From: Rhizobium sp. Root1334
Lineage (GTDB): Bacteria > Pseudomonadota > Alphaproteobacteria > Rhizobiales > Rhizobiaceae
Assembly (NCBI RefSeq): GCF_001426665.1
Contig: NZ_LMEY01000001.1
Location: forward strand, 871,000 to 934,999
Direction: 5' to 3'
DNA: 64,000 bases
The position numbers and the translations under genes are program-made. Positions within the stretch are counted from its first letter, which is position 1. Each line of letters begins with the position of its first letter. This document shows, one piece after another, positions 1-7,563 of this stretch. The notes beneath the pieces were generated by a model that saw only the letters and a list, made by a program, of their open reading frames with translations, searched no databases and had not been told where the DNA came from.

Positions 1-51
1 ACGAAGCTTCTTCCCCAAAACCAAGCGCCTCAGGCCGAGTTTATCAGTCCA

Positions 52-80
52 TTGACTCTTGCTTGAAAATGGAACATAAA
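52..80 (+). promoter_or_regulatory. sigma-70-type promoter overlapped by an SOS box
   Basis: A -35-like TTGACT (52-57) is followed after exactly 17 bases by a -10-like CATAAA (75-80). The LexA-type direct repeat at 72-86 covers the -10, the usual arrangement for an SOS-repressed promoter. It reads toward the small gene that starts at 166, leaving a leader of roughly 75-80 bases. Start site not verified. Confidence 0.55.
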
Positions 81-86
81 GTGAAC
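72..86 (+). promoter_or_regulatory. LexA (SOS) box, GAAC-N7-GAAC
   Basis: GAAC ATAAAGT GAAC is a perfect match to the direct-repeat LexA operator of Alphaproteobacteria (GAAC-N7-GAAC / GTTC-N7-GTTC). It lies on the -10 of a rightward promoter 80 bases before a small ORF. Because the motif is short, chance is possible, but its position over a well-spaced promoter supports function. It might also serve a gene that diverges to the left of the window. Confidence 0.6.
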
Positions 87-165
87 AAATGAGGCAATGC
101 AGGCCGGCAGGCATCGTATCCTTGCTTGGCAGGATCACTCCACCGGATAACCGTTGAGGTAAGAC

Positions 166-348
166 ATGAGCCATGTTGATGAAATTACGGCGCGGACACA
201 GGCGGTTCTGGCGCGGTCGAGGGCATTCCGGGAGCGTTCGCAGGCGATGCGGGAAGAGCACAAGGCTCTGATCGAGCGCGCCTCGATCAAGTCGGGCCAG
301 CTTCATTTCGTCTTTCCCGCGTCAAACCAGGACAGACCCAAGCACTAG
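166..348 (+). CDS. 60-residue charged helical protein, probably SOS-controlled
   Basis: I do not recognise this 60-residue protein. It is rich in Arg, Glu, Ala and Gln (first 45 residues probably one amphipathic helix) and ends in a short hydrophobic stretch (LHFVFP) and a polar tail. It has no signal peptide or membrane segment. The ATG at 166 has a good ribosome site (GAGG, 6 bases upstream). It is the first gene behind the SOS-type promoter at 52-80, so DNA damage may induce it. The next gene to the right is a lipoprotein with its own ribosome site about 100 bases on. Function unknown; its size and composition would fit a small DNA- or protein-binding SOS effector, but nothing in the sequence proves this. 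Confidence 0.5.
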   Translation: MSHVDEITARTQAVLARSRAFRERSQAMREEHKALIERASIKSGQLHFVFPASNQDRPKH

Positions 349-451
349 GAAACCAACTCAGCGCCAGACCTTCCGCCGCGAACGGCCACGCTTGAATGTG
401 CCGCCAATACCGCTACATTCTTTCGATGAATGCCCTCGCGGAGTAGACCCG

Positions 452-712
452 ATGAAACCTCTCATTTTCCTGAGTGTAGCCGCGCTGATGCTGGCCTCGT
501 GCACCGCGCCGGATGTCGAGCCGATCCCGGGCAGTATCACTTATGGCGGCCAGCCGCGCACGAAGCTGACGAAATCACCGGTCGGCAGTGTCGTGCACAA
601 TTCGTTCCGCACCGTGACCGGCGTTGCCTACGAAACCTATATCATCCAGCCGGATCGCTCGCTGAAGCTGATCCGCCGCGAAATCCGCAGCGACTTTTTC
701 GATCAGAATTGA
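452..712 (+). CDS. small lipoprotein, unknown function
   Basis: An 86-residue predicted outer- or inner-membrane lipoprotein. The start at 452 is chosen because it gives a compact lipoprotein signal (MKPLIFLSVAALMLASC): one Lys, a hydrophobic core and a lipobox with Cys17. A GGAG ribosome site lies 8 bases upstream. An in-frame start at 392 would bury the signal. The mature part is about 70 residues, polar and without a recognised domain; it contains a TYGGQPRTKL segment and ends in DFFDQN. Short lipoproteins of this kind are common and poorly characterised in Rhizobiales. It converges with the pdxA-like gene, whose stop is 14 bases away. Confidence 0.65.
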   Translation: MKPLIFLSVAALMLASCTAPDVEPIPGSITYGGQPRTKLTKSPVGSVVHNSFRTVTGVAYETYIIQPDRSLKLIRREIRSDFFDQN

Positions 713-726
713 GCTCCGGCGCCGCT

Positions 727-1710
727 TCAAGCCGCGGGTGCAGCTCTTGGCGACCGCGCCACCAACCGCGCATAGTCGATTGCCGATAGCATATTGACGT
801 GATTGGCCTTTCCCGTACCCGCGATGTCGAAGGCCGTGCCGTGGTCGACCGACACCCGGTCGATCGGCAGGCCGAGCGAGACGTTGACGGCGGTCTCGAA
901 GGCAACCAGCTTGATCGGGATATGTCCCTGGTCGTGGTATTGCGCGACGACGAGATCGAAGGCGCCGCCATAGGCGCGGGCATAGACTGTATCGGCGGAA
1001 ATCGGGCCGACCACATCGATGCCCTTGGCCTGCGCCAGTTCAACTGCAGGCGCCAGGAATTTCGTGTCCTCATCGCCGAACAAGCCGCCCTCGCCGCAAT
1101 GCGGATTGATGCCGGCGACGGCGATACGCGCCTTTTTGCCAAGACGCAGAAAATGGCGGTGCCCCGCCTCGATCGTCGCCAGCACACGCTCGACAGTCGC
1201 CCGTTCGATGGCGGTGCGCAGCGAAACGTGTGTCGAGACGTGGATGGTGTTCAGGCGCTCGGATGCCAGAAGCATGAAGGAGCTTTTCGATCCGGTCAGA
1301 TGCGCCAAAAGGCCGGTATGGCCGTCGAAATGATGGCCGGCGAGGTTCATTGCTTCCTTGTTGATCGGCGCGGTGACGATGCAATCGACTGCGCCGGACA
1401 TGGCCAGCTCAACCGCGCGCTTGATGTAACGTACGGACGCATCCCCAGCGACCGGGCTCACCTTGCCGATCGCAGGCAGGCTGCCATCAATCGCAACTTC
1501 ATCGACGGCGATCGTGCCTGCGGCGGGCGTGGCGGAAAAATGCAATTCCGTTCCCGTTACCCTGTTGGCCCGTTCCAGCGCCTCGACATTACCGACGATG
1601 ACGAAATTCGCCCTGTCGGCTTCGGGCAGCGCGGCCAGCGCCTTAACGATGACTTCAGGCCCGACGCCGGCCGGATCTCCCAGCGTAACGGCTACGCGCG
1701 ATGTGCTCAT
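727..1710 (-). CDS. pdxA2: PdxA2-like 4-phospho-threonate/erythronate dehydrogenase
   Basis: A 327-residue PdxA-family metal- and NAD-dependent dehydrogenase. The N-terminal GDPAGVGPE motif (11-19) and three His at the family's divalent-metal positions (H161 in STHVSL, H204 in NPHCGEGG, H259 in YHDQG) are present. PdxA proper oxidises 4-phosphohydroxythreonine for vitamin B6; the PdxA2 subgroup oxidises 4-phospho-D-threonate or 4-phospho-erythronate, and the product decarboxylates to dihydroxyacetone phosphate. Presence in a catabolic locus that also carries a DUF1537 kinase, its known partner, argues for PdxA2. The start at 1710 follows the stop of the alcohol dehydrogenase gene (1779) by 68 bases, so the two probably share a transcript. 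An upstream in-frame start at 1782 would overlap that gene and is not preferred. Confidence 0.85.
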   Translation of the reverse strand: MSTSRVAVTLGDPAGVGPEVIVKALAALPEADRANFVIVGNVEALERANRVTGTELHFSATPAAGTIAVDEVAIDGSLPAIGKVSPVAGDASVRYIKRAVELAMSGAVDCIVTAPINKEAMNLAGHHFDGHTGLLAHLTGSKSSFMLLASERLNTIHVSTHVSLRTAIERATVERVLATIEAGHRHFLRLGKKARIAVAGINPHCGEGGLFGDEDTKFLAPAVELAQAKGIDVVGPISADTVYARAYGGAFDLVVAQYHDQGHIPIKLVAFETAVNVSLGLPIDRVSVDHGTAFDIAGTGKANHVNMLSAIDYARLVARSPRAAPAA

Positions 1711-1778
1711 GTTCAGTCCTCCGTGCGGCGCAGCGGCCGTTCCTGCGCTCCGGCTTGGCCGCGGCAGGCCTGTTCCAG

Positions 1779-2912
1779 TCAATAGGCGGCTTGATAGATC
1801 GAAAGAATGTCGGCGCGCTCAAGATCGCGCGGATTGTTGTCCAGCAGGCGGCGGATGGCAAAGGCATCATCAGCCATGACACCGAGATCCGTTTCCGGTA
1901 CGCCCAAGGCCGAGAGCCGCATCTCGATACCGAGTCCCGCGCAGAAACCGGATGTGGCGTCAAAAACAGAAGCCTGATCCGCACCAGCCTTGAGATTGAG
2001 TGCCGCAATCACCTGCGCCGTCTTGTCCACGACGGCCGGAGCGTTGAAAGCCAGCACGTGCGGGAAGATCAGGGCATTGGCGGCGCCATGCGCCACATGC
2101 CAGCGCGTGCCGAGCGGATAGGCAAGCGCATGGCCACCGGCAGTATTGACCGGGCCCAGACAGAAACCGCCATAGAGCGACGCAAGCGACAGGCCCGCCC
2201 GCGCCTCGGCGTCAGAACCATCAGCAACGGCGCGAGCGAGATAACGGCCGACGAGACGCACGCCCTCTATCGCATAAAGGTCGATCATCGGATGCGCCTT
2301 GCGATTGGTAAAAGCCTCGACACAATGGGCCATGGCATCGACGCCGGTTGCAGCAGTCGTCGCAGCAGGCACCGTGAAGGTCAGACCGGGATCGATGACT
2401 GCAATGTCGGCGAGCATATGGATGCTCTCGACGGCAAGCTTGGCCTGCGTTGCCGGATCGGTGACCAGGGCGCGAATACCCGCTTCGCTGCCGGTTCCGG
2501 ATGTGGTCGGCACCTGCGCCAACCCGGCACGGCGGCGCGCAGCCACCTTGCCCGCACCAACGACGTCGCGCAGCGTCTGGGTAGAGCCCGACAGCACTGA
2601 CACAAGCTTGGCGAGGTCCATGGCGCTACCGCCGCCGAAACCGACGATCAGATCGGCCTGCGCAGCATTGGCTGCCGCAAGCACCAGATCGAGATTGTCC
2701 GCATCCGGCTCAGGCTTCACCTGTGAGAAAACAGTGACATCTCCCGGCAACTCAAGCAAATCGACACGGGATGCGTTGAACGCATCGGATATGACGAGAA
2801 TGCGCGCGAAGCCCTGACTTCTGGCCCAGCTTCCAAGCTTTGCAGCCACACCGACGCCAAACTCTATGATCTCCGGCCGGATAATCGTGATGGGAGCACT
2901 CAAGCTGGTCAT
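1779..2912 (-). CDS. iron-containing (group III) alcohol dehydrogenase
   Basis: A 377-residue Fe-ADH family enzyme. The nucleotide-binding GGGSAMD (93-99) and the four metal ligands expected for the family are visible: D192 and H196 in VDAMAH, H261 in GGHALAYP and H275 in AHGAANA. Such enzymes interconvert aldehydes or ketones and alcohols with NAD(P)H; relatives include maleylacetate reductase and lactaldehyde reductase. In this locus I infer that it reduces the C4 aldehyde-acid released by the neighbouring aldolase. The ATG at 2912 is preferred: GAGG lies 8 bases upstream, whereas for the in-frame ATG at 2918 the same GAGG is too close. A palindrome and a promoter-like pair lie immediately upstream (2965-3008). 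Confidence 0.85.
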   Translation of the reverse strand: MTSLSAPITIIRPEIIEFGVGVAAKLGSWARSQGFARILVISDAFNASRVDLLELPGDVTVFSQVKPEPDADNLDLVLAAANAAQADLIVGFGGGSAMDLAKLVSVLSGSTQTLRDVVGAGKVAARRRAGLAQVPTTSGTGSEAGIRALVTDPATQAKLAVESIHMLADIAVIDPGLTFTVPAATTAATGVDAMAHCVEAFTNRKAHPMIDLYAIEGVRLVGRYLARAVADGSDAEARAGLSLASLYGGFCLGPVNTAGGHALAYPLGTRWHVAHGAANALIFPHVLAFNAPAVVDKTAQVIAALNLKAGADQASVFDATSGFCAGLGIEMRLSALGVPETDLGVMADDAFAIRRLLDNNPRDLERADILSIYQAAY

Positions 2913-2964
2913 GGACATGTCCTCGTTGTTTTCGTCGCCAGATCCATCGAGGACCGCAACCAAC

Positions 2965-3008
2965 ATGTAAATTTGTTACATATAACCGCTATACATGGCA
3001 AGCACCAA
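2965..3008 (-). promoter_or_regulatory. leftward promoter with palindromic operator
   Basis: On the minus strand a -35-like TTGGTG (3003-3008) is followed after 17 bases by a -10-like TTATAT (2980-2985). A perfect 6-bp inverted repeat, ATGTAA-N5-TTACAT (2965-2981), touches the -10 and runs over the expected start site, 50 bases ahead of the alcohol dehydrogenase gene. This placement suits a repressor. The GntR regulator at 12605 is the obvious candidate, though its recognition sequence is unknown. Confidence 0.45.
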
Positions 3009-3200
3009 GCTGCAGCGAGACCGCATTTTATCTCCATCCATATGCATTTTCCGAATTCAGGATGGTGCACGACAGAGAAAAAACTGCTGTTTTTATTGGG
3101 ATATTATCGTTTAACTCATAAGATTCTTCGCCAAGCGCGACAAATCTTGTAGCGGGAGGGGAGCATGTCAAAACGGATGAGAGATCTTGTAAACAGACGT

Positions 3201-3232
3201 ACGAATTCCGTGTCAACCGCCGCGGAATTCGT
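3201..3232. repeat. 10-bp inverted repeat around a minus-strand TTGACA
   Basis: ACGAATTCCG (3201-3210) and CGGAATTCGT (3223-3232) are perfect inverted copies separated by 12 bases. The loop includes TGTCAA, that is TTGACA on the minus strand (3211-3216). With a 17-base spacer this would pair with TTTACA (3188-3193), a mediocre -10. The dyad could be an operator flanking the -35 or an RNA hairpin. Confidence 0.45.
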
Positions 3233-3351
3233 CAAACAGATACATACTTGTCAAAATTCTACCTGGGTGGTGCCCGATTTTTCACAGTTGTAAAAACCTC
3301 TTTTTCGTCTGCAACCCGGATGCGCCGCGCGTTAACCACTGCAACAGGGCC

Positions 3352-4554
3352 TCAAAAACCGTATCCGGGCTCCAGCCGCACATATTTGATCGCCCGGCGA
3401 TAATAGGTGTAGGCGATATGGAGCGCGCCATCCGGCCCCTCGACAATCGATGGATAGGAATATTCGCGGTTGAGGGCATCCTTGGAATTGTTGGTGAGAC
3501 AATAACCATCGCCGGTTTCCAGATAATCCGGGATACCAAAGGTCTCTCCACCATCACCAGAAAAAACAAGGCTCATCGGCGCACGAGGCACACCCCAGAT
3601 CGCCCTCGGCCGGCCATCGGCGGCAGATACCGTCTCAGCTGGCACGGCCTGCGCCCCCTCCTCCGCCTCGATCTCGTCATACAGAGAATGGCGCCGGTCA
3701 CTCGATGTCAAAGCATTGGAATGATTATAGATCAGCGCGATTCGGCCATCCTTGAGGGCCGCCGCCTGGATCGATGAATTGTTGTTGGGCAGCCCGGTTT
3801 CCGCCGGTGCGCTCCAGGTGATGCCATCGTCATCGGAATGGCTACACAGGATCTGCGCGGCAAACCGGTTGCGGAAAAAGGCGACCATTCGTCCATCACC
3901 GCGCGGGACGATATTCATGTGGACAGCCCCGACACTGTCAGGCAGGTCGATCATATCCCAGCTGGCTCCAGCATCACGGGAGATCAGAACGGCGGCGGTA
4001 TCGGCATCACCGGTCCAGCGCTGGCCGGGCTCGCCAATGCAACGGAAAACAGGCAACAACCAATCGCCCCTCGCGGTGACGATAATCGGCTGGCGCACGA
4101 ATGTGCCGGGATGATCGCAGAGAATCTCGACGGGACCGAATGTGCGCCCGCCATCAGTGGAGACCCGCCGTTTGACGACAGCACCATCCTGGTTTCCGGA
4201 GGTCTGCGACGTGAAGATCAGCCAGATATCGCCATCCGGAGCCGTGAAAATCAGCGGGTTCTGCTCGGACTTCTGCGGATCATCCGACATTTTTTCAGGT
4301 TGCGACCAGGCGTTAGAACCTGGCTTCAGCCGCGACATGTAGATCGAGATATCGCCCATGCCCTCCATGGTGCCACCGAACCAGACGCAGGTCAGAGTAC
4401 CATCGGCGAGATAGGCCAGATTGGCGGCGTGGTTCTGCACACAGGGCGACGGCAGGAAGGCGTCAAAACGATGCTGCCGGGCGCCATGCGGACCAACAAG
4501 GCCGTTCATAAGCGGCGGAATTTCCTCATGCTTCAAACCCGAACCGGCTGTCAT
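3352..4554 (-). CDS. cytosolic sialidase-fold (BNR/Asp-box) glycoside hydrolase-like protein
   Basis: A 400-residue protein of the BNR_2/sialidase-like superfamily. Four Asp-box motifs (S-x-D-x-G-x-T/S-W/F) occur at about residues 132-139, 192-199, 240-247 and 332-339, the signature of a six-bladed beta-propeller. The N-terminal part has the family pattern HAANLAYLADGTL...WFGG (42-61). There is no signal peptide, so it should work in the cytoplasm on imported material. Family members hydrolyse glycosides of 2-keto-3-deoxy acids (sialic acid, Kdn, Kdo); the substrate here is unknown, and a C7 ulosaric acid is inferred from the neighbours. The start at 4554 has an AGAGGA ribosome site and lies 13 bases after the aldolase stop, so the two genes are co-transcribed. 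An upstream in-frame start at 4617 would overlap the aldolase. Confidence 0.8.
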   Translation of the reverse strand: MTAGSGLKHEEIPPLMNGLVGPHGARQHRFDAFLPSPCVQNHAANLAYLADGTLTCVWFGGTMEGMGDISIYMSRLKPGSNAWSQPEKMSDDPQKSEQNPLIFTAPDGDIWLIFTSQTSGNQDGAVVKRRVSTDGGRTFGPVEILCDHPGTFVRQPIIVTARGDWLLPVFRCIGEPGQRWTGDADTAAVLISRDAGASWDMIDLPDSVGAVHMNIVPRGDGRMVAFFRNRFAAQILCSHSDDDGITWSAPAETGLPNNNSSIQAAALKDGRIALIYNHSNALTSSDRRHSLYDEIEAEEGAQAVPAETVSAADGRPRAIWGVPRAPMSLVFSGDGGETFGIPDYLETGDGYCLTNNSKDALNREYSYPSIVEGPDGALHIAYTYYRRAIKYVRLEPGYGF

Positions 4555-4567
4555 GACACAATCCTCT

Positions 4568-5473
4568 TTACGGCAGCTGCGCAAACTTGACCGCGAGATC
4601 AGCCTGATCTGCAGCACTCAAAGCCATCAGCGGCGGACGCGGGCGTGCCCAAGCGGAGTTGCCGTTCTTCAGTCCGACCATCGCCTTGATTGTCGGGATC
4701 TGGACATAAGAATTGGACAGTGAGCGATAGGCATTAATGCGCGCCTGCGCTGCCTCGACATCGGCTGCGCGTGCCGGATCCTTGGCATGGTCGTAAACGG
4801 TACGCAGGGAGTTTGCGACCAGGTTGGACGTTGCAGTGATGCACCCCGCCCCGCCGGCCTTGATCAGCGGCAAGAGCAGTGGATCAGCACCTGCAAGCAC
4901 GGAAAAACCCGGGAATGCGGCAAGAAGCGCTTCCATATTGGCGAAATCACCAGCGGAATCCTTGATGCCGACCACCGTATCCGGGAAGGCTTCGATCAGC
5001 CGGCCGATCAGCGGCAAGCTGAGCGGAACGCCGGATACCTGGGGAATGTGGTAGAGCACGACCTGCAGCCGGTCATCGGCGATCGCTTCGATGATCCGCG
5101 CATAGGCGGCAAAAAGGCCCTCGTCCGAAACACCCTTGTAATAGAAGGGCGGCAGCATGACGACGCGGGTGACGCCAACGGACAGCGCATGCCGCGTCAG
5201 TTCAACAGTCTCGGGAATGGCGGCAACGCCGGTACCCGGCATCAACTGATCGCCGGATATCCCGACCTTCAGCGCCGCTTCCAGGATATCGCGGCGCTCG
5301 GCGGACGAAAACGAATTGGCTTCACCGGTCGTACCCAGCAAGGCCACACCGTGACACCCTTCACTCAAGAGCCGCTGGCAATGGGCCGTGAAAAGACCAA
5401 GATCCGGCGTGTCGTCAGCATTGAGCGGCGTCGTGGCGGCGCTGTAGACGCCGGTAATCCTGTGAATCGTCAT
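4568..5473 (-). CDS. DHDPS/N-acetylneuraminate-lyase family aldolase
   Basis: A 301-residue class I aldolase of the DapA/NanA superfamily. Visible motifs are GTTGE (47-51, carboxylate binding), the catalytic Tyr141 in YHIP and the Schiff-base Lys171 in GIKDS. Members cleave or form 2-keto-3-deoxy acids through a pyruvate Schiff base (dihydrodipicolinate synthase, N-acetylneuraminate lyase, KDG aldolase). A housekeeping DapA is unlikely because the gene heads a catabolic operon beside a sialidase-fold protein and opposite an ABC importer. Most likely it splits a 3-deoxy-2-ulosonic or -ulosaric acid into pyruvate and an aldehyde. A GGAGG lies 11 bases before the start. The perfect TGACAA-C-TTGTCA palindrome sits about 70 bases upstream. 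Confidence 0.85.
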   Translation of the reverse strand: MTIHRITGVYSAATTPLNADDTPDLGLFTAHCQRLLSEGCHGVALLGTTGEANSFSSAERRDILEAALKVGISGDQLMPGTGVAAIPETVELTRHALSVGVTRVVMLPPFYYKGVSDEGLFAAYARIIEAIADDRLQVVLYHIPQVSGVPLSLPLIGRLIEAFPDTVVGIKDSAGDFANMEALLAAFPGFSVLAGADPLLLPLIKAGGAGCITATSNLVANSLRTVYDHAKDPARAADVEAAQARINAYRSLSNSYVQIPTIKAMVGLKNGNSAWARPRPPLMALSAADQADLAVKFAQLP

Positions 5474-5764
5474 TTTTGCAAATTCCTCCGCGGCGCCGCG
5501 CCATCCCGTGACTGCAGCCCTCCCGCTTTTTCCTCAACCATGACAACTTGTCAAGAAAAAATCCGGGTTAAAAATTTCAACACAAAATTATCATATTGAA
5601 AAATATGTATTTTATTTTTGATTCCTTACATCAATCGAATATGACTCGGAATTAATGTTGACATATTTACAATAAAAATCCAATGTCCGGCCTCATCATG
5701 GCGCGGCAGACTGTCCGGAACCGGCAGAAGGAGGGCGCGATGACAGCATCTATTGGAGGATCAG
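5474..5764. promoter_or_regulatory. divergent promoter region of the catabolic locus
   Basis: This AT-rich intergenic region separates the leftward aldolase operon from the rightward importer operon and must hold both promoters. It contains the palindrome at 5541-5553 and a plus-strand TTGACA (5658-5663) with only a poor -10 about 17 bases on. A strong ribosome site at about 5728-5734 precedes a ten-codon reading frame. The GntR protein at the end of the rightward operon probably controls both directions. Confidence 0.5.
5541..5553. promoter_or_regulatory. perfect palindrome TGACAA-C-TTGTCA, probable operator
   Basis: A 6-bp perfect dyad with a one-base centre, of the size and style bound by GntR-family dimers. 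It lies in the divergent promoter region, 68 bases before the aldolase start. Related half-sites (TTGTCA) recur in the second control region near 3250. I infer that it is the binding site of the FadR-type regulator encoded at 12605. Confidence 0.5.
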
Positions 5765-5772
5765 ATGTCTAA
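5740..5772 (+). CDS. ten-codon leader frame overlapping the binding-protein start
   Basis: ATG at 5740 begins a ten-codon frame (MTASIGGSDV) that stops at 5770-5772, running over the start codon of the binding-protein gene at 5765. It has an unusually good ribosome site (AAGGAGG about 5 bases upstream). Ribosomes finishing here would be placed on the real start, so it could couple or boost translation. It may equally be a chance frame; only its ribosome site and overlap speak for it. Confidence 0.2.
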   Translation: MTASIGGSDV

Positions 5773-7420
5773 TCAGAACAAGGAAGGCGGCTCGTCGCAG
5801 CCGCAGATGACGCGCCGCAACGCCTTGAAACTCGGCCTCGGCACCAGTGTGGCGCTTGGCCTGTTCGGCCTGAATGCCCGGATCGTCATGGCCCAGGAAG
5901 GCCAGGTACTCAAGGTCGCAAACCCGGCCTTCAACCAGGATTGGTCACCATTGCGCGGCGGTGGCGTGCCGTATCGCTGGAATTCCGCCTGGTGGGCGTC
6001 GCCGATGTATTTCGACTCGAAGGGCGAACTGCACCCTTACGTCTTTACAAGCTGGGAGCCGGATGCCGACAGCAAGACATGGACCTTCAAGATCGATCCG
6101 AAGGCCGTTTTCTCGGATGGCAGCAAGATCACCGCTGAAGACGTCAAGGGTTCCTGGAATGTCTCAGCCATGCCGAACACCAAGAACCAGCGCGCCGACC
6201 AGGTCTTGAGCAAGGTTGCAGGCTATGCCGATGTCAGCGCCGGCAAGGCCAAGGAAATTTCCGGTATCGCAACGCCGGACGAAGGTACAGTCGTCGTCAC
6301 CCTGTCGGAATCCGACCCGATCTTCTTCATGCGTCTCGGCAACCATATCGCGCCGATCACCAAGGCCTCGCAATCTCGAGGCGAAGATGGCGAGGAAATC
6401 ACCGACTGGTACATGCCTGATAGCAGCGCCGTCTATTCCGGTCCCTTCAAGCTGACCAGCATCGATCTCGATGCCGGCAAACTGGTGTTCGAGCCCAACG
6501 AAAACTTCTTCGGTCCGAAGCCGAAGCTCGCCCGTATCGAGATCGACTCGATCGAAGACAACGTCACCGCGACATCGCTCCTGAAGTCCGGCGAATACAA
6601 TGCCCATACGGAACTGGTCACCTCGACCATCATCCAGGACCTCGGCGCGAGCTTTGCCGAAGGCCCGCTGATCCCGACCAGCCAGCATTTCTGGTTCAAC
6701 TCGGCGCGCGCGCCGATGGACGATCCGAAAGTCCGCCAGGCGCTGATTATGGCCGTCGACCGCGATGGCCTGATGAAGGCGTCCTTCCCGGATGGCCCGC
6801 ACAAGAAAACCGACCAGGTCATCAACTCCGTTCCCGGCGCCGACAATTCCGGCTTCGAGCCTTATCCCTACGACCCGGAAGGCGCCAAGAAGCTGCTGGC
6901 CGAATCCAGCTATGGTGGCCCGGAACGTCTTCCCAAGCTGCTCTTCGTCGGCGTTTCCGGTCCCGCCATCGAGGCTGCCGCCCAGTTCATCGCCGAGCAA
7001 TGGCGCCAGAACCTCGGCATCACCGCCGTCGATATGAAGCCGCAGCAGGATGCCTATGCAGGGCCTGACCAGAATGCGGTGCAGATCTTCCGCGACGACG
7101 TCGGCACCCGTGTTCCCGATGCGGTGTCCTATCTCGCCGGTTCCATCGCCTCGACTTCGTCGAACGCGCAGAACAAGCTTGGCGGCTACAAGAACGACAA
7201 GGTCGACAGCCTGCTGGCGGAAGCCGCCACCAAGTCAGTGGACGATCCGCAGCGTGTGGCTCTGGCGCTAGAAGCCCAGAAGGCCTTCCGCGAAGACTGG
7301 AGCTTCATCCCCTGGTACGCGCAGGCGATGTCGCGCTGGGCGACCGACAAGGTCACCGGCATGGACAAGAACCTCGACTGGCAGGTTGTTGCCCCCTGGG
7401 ACATTTCGGTCGCTGGCTAA
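5765..7420 (+). CDS. ABC transporter substrate-binding protein, family 5, Tat-exported
   Basis: A 551-residue periplasmic binding protein of the Opp/Dpp class (SBP_bac_5). The N-terminus carries a twin-arginine signal (TRRNALKLG, then a hydrophobic stretch, cleavage near VMAQ), so it is probably exported folded through Tat. Family 5 proteins bind peptides, nickel, oligosaccharides and, in Haemophilus ducreyi, sialic acid; the locus points to a plant sugar acid or short oligosaccharide. The ATG at 5765 has GGAGGA 4 bases upstream and is preferred over a TTG at 5753. It is first in an operon with two permeases, two ATPases, a kinase and the regulator. A hairpin follows the stop, as often seen after binding-protein genes that need high expression. 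Confidence 0.9.
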   Translation: MSNQNKEGGSSQPQMTRRNALKLGLGTSVALGLFGLNARIVMAQEGQVLKVANPAFNQDWSPLRGGGVPYRWNSAWWASPMYFDSKGELHPYVFTSWEPDADSKTWTFKIDPKAVFSDGSKITAEDVKGSWNVSAMPNTKNQRADQVLSKVAGYADVSAGKAKEISGIATPDEGTVVVTLSESDPIFFMRLGNHIAPITKASQSRGEDGEEITDWYMPDSSAVYSGPFKLTSIDLDAGKLVFEPNENFFGPKPKLARIEIDSIEDNVTATSLLKSGEYNAHTELVTSTIIQDLGASFAEGPLIPTSQHFWFNSARAPMDDPKVRQALIMAVDRDGLMKASFPDGPHKKTDQVINSVPGADNSGFEPYPYDPEGAKKLLAESSYGGPERLPKLLFVGVSGPAIEAAAQFIAEQWRQNLGITAVDMKPQQDAYAGPDQNAVQIFRDDVGTRVPDAVSYLAGSIASTSSNAQNKLGGYKNDKVDSLLAEAATKSVDDPQRVALALEAQKAFREDWSFIPWYAQAMSRWATDKVTGMDKNLDWQVVAPWDISVAG

Positions 7421-7441
7421 GGCGCCGCGCTGACACCTTAT

Positions 7442-7474
7442 TCTGTGCGGAGGCGGAAACCGTTTCCGCACAGA
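7442..7474 (+). other. mRNA hairpin between binding-protein and permease genes
   Basis: TCTGTGCGGA (7442-7451) pairs perfectly with TCCGCACAGA (7465-7474). A nested alternative, GCGGAAAC-C-GTTTCCGC (7453-7469), is also perfect. There is no T-run, so it is more likely an mRNA stabiliser or partial attenuator that raises binding protein over permease than a full terminator. Confidence 0.5.
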
Positions 7475-7563
7475 TTGCGAATGCTGGAGTATGATTGCGG
7501 CGCTTGACCCCGCAGGGCAAAGCTCGAAGCTTCATCTTCTGAAACCAAGGGTGGGAGACTGCC

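Larger units (their letters stand above)
2913..3351. other. 439-base intergenic control region
   Basis: No credible gene here. The region is AT-richer than its surroundings and separates the sialidase-fold gene from the dehydrogenase pair. It holds the promoter/operator at 2965-3008 and a 10-bp inverted repeat at 3201-3232 whose loop contains TGTCAA (a minus-strand TTGACA). It also holds several TTGTCA/TTTGAC half-sites (for example 3248-3253) resembling half of the palindrome in the 5.5 kb divergent promoter. No clear terminator for the sialidase-fold gene is visible. Confidence 0.5.

Noticed and set aside
799-1785. Long open frame on + opposite the pdxA-like gene
   Set aside because: Arg/Gly/Asp-rich translation with no motif; it is the antisense of a well-supported enzyme gene, a common effect of high GC.
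3028-3216. 62-codon frame on - in the 2.9-3.35 kb gap
   Set aside because: No ribosome site, odd composition, and it covers promoter-like and dyad elements.
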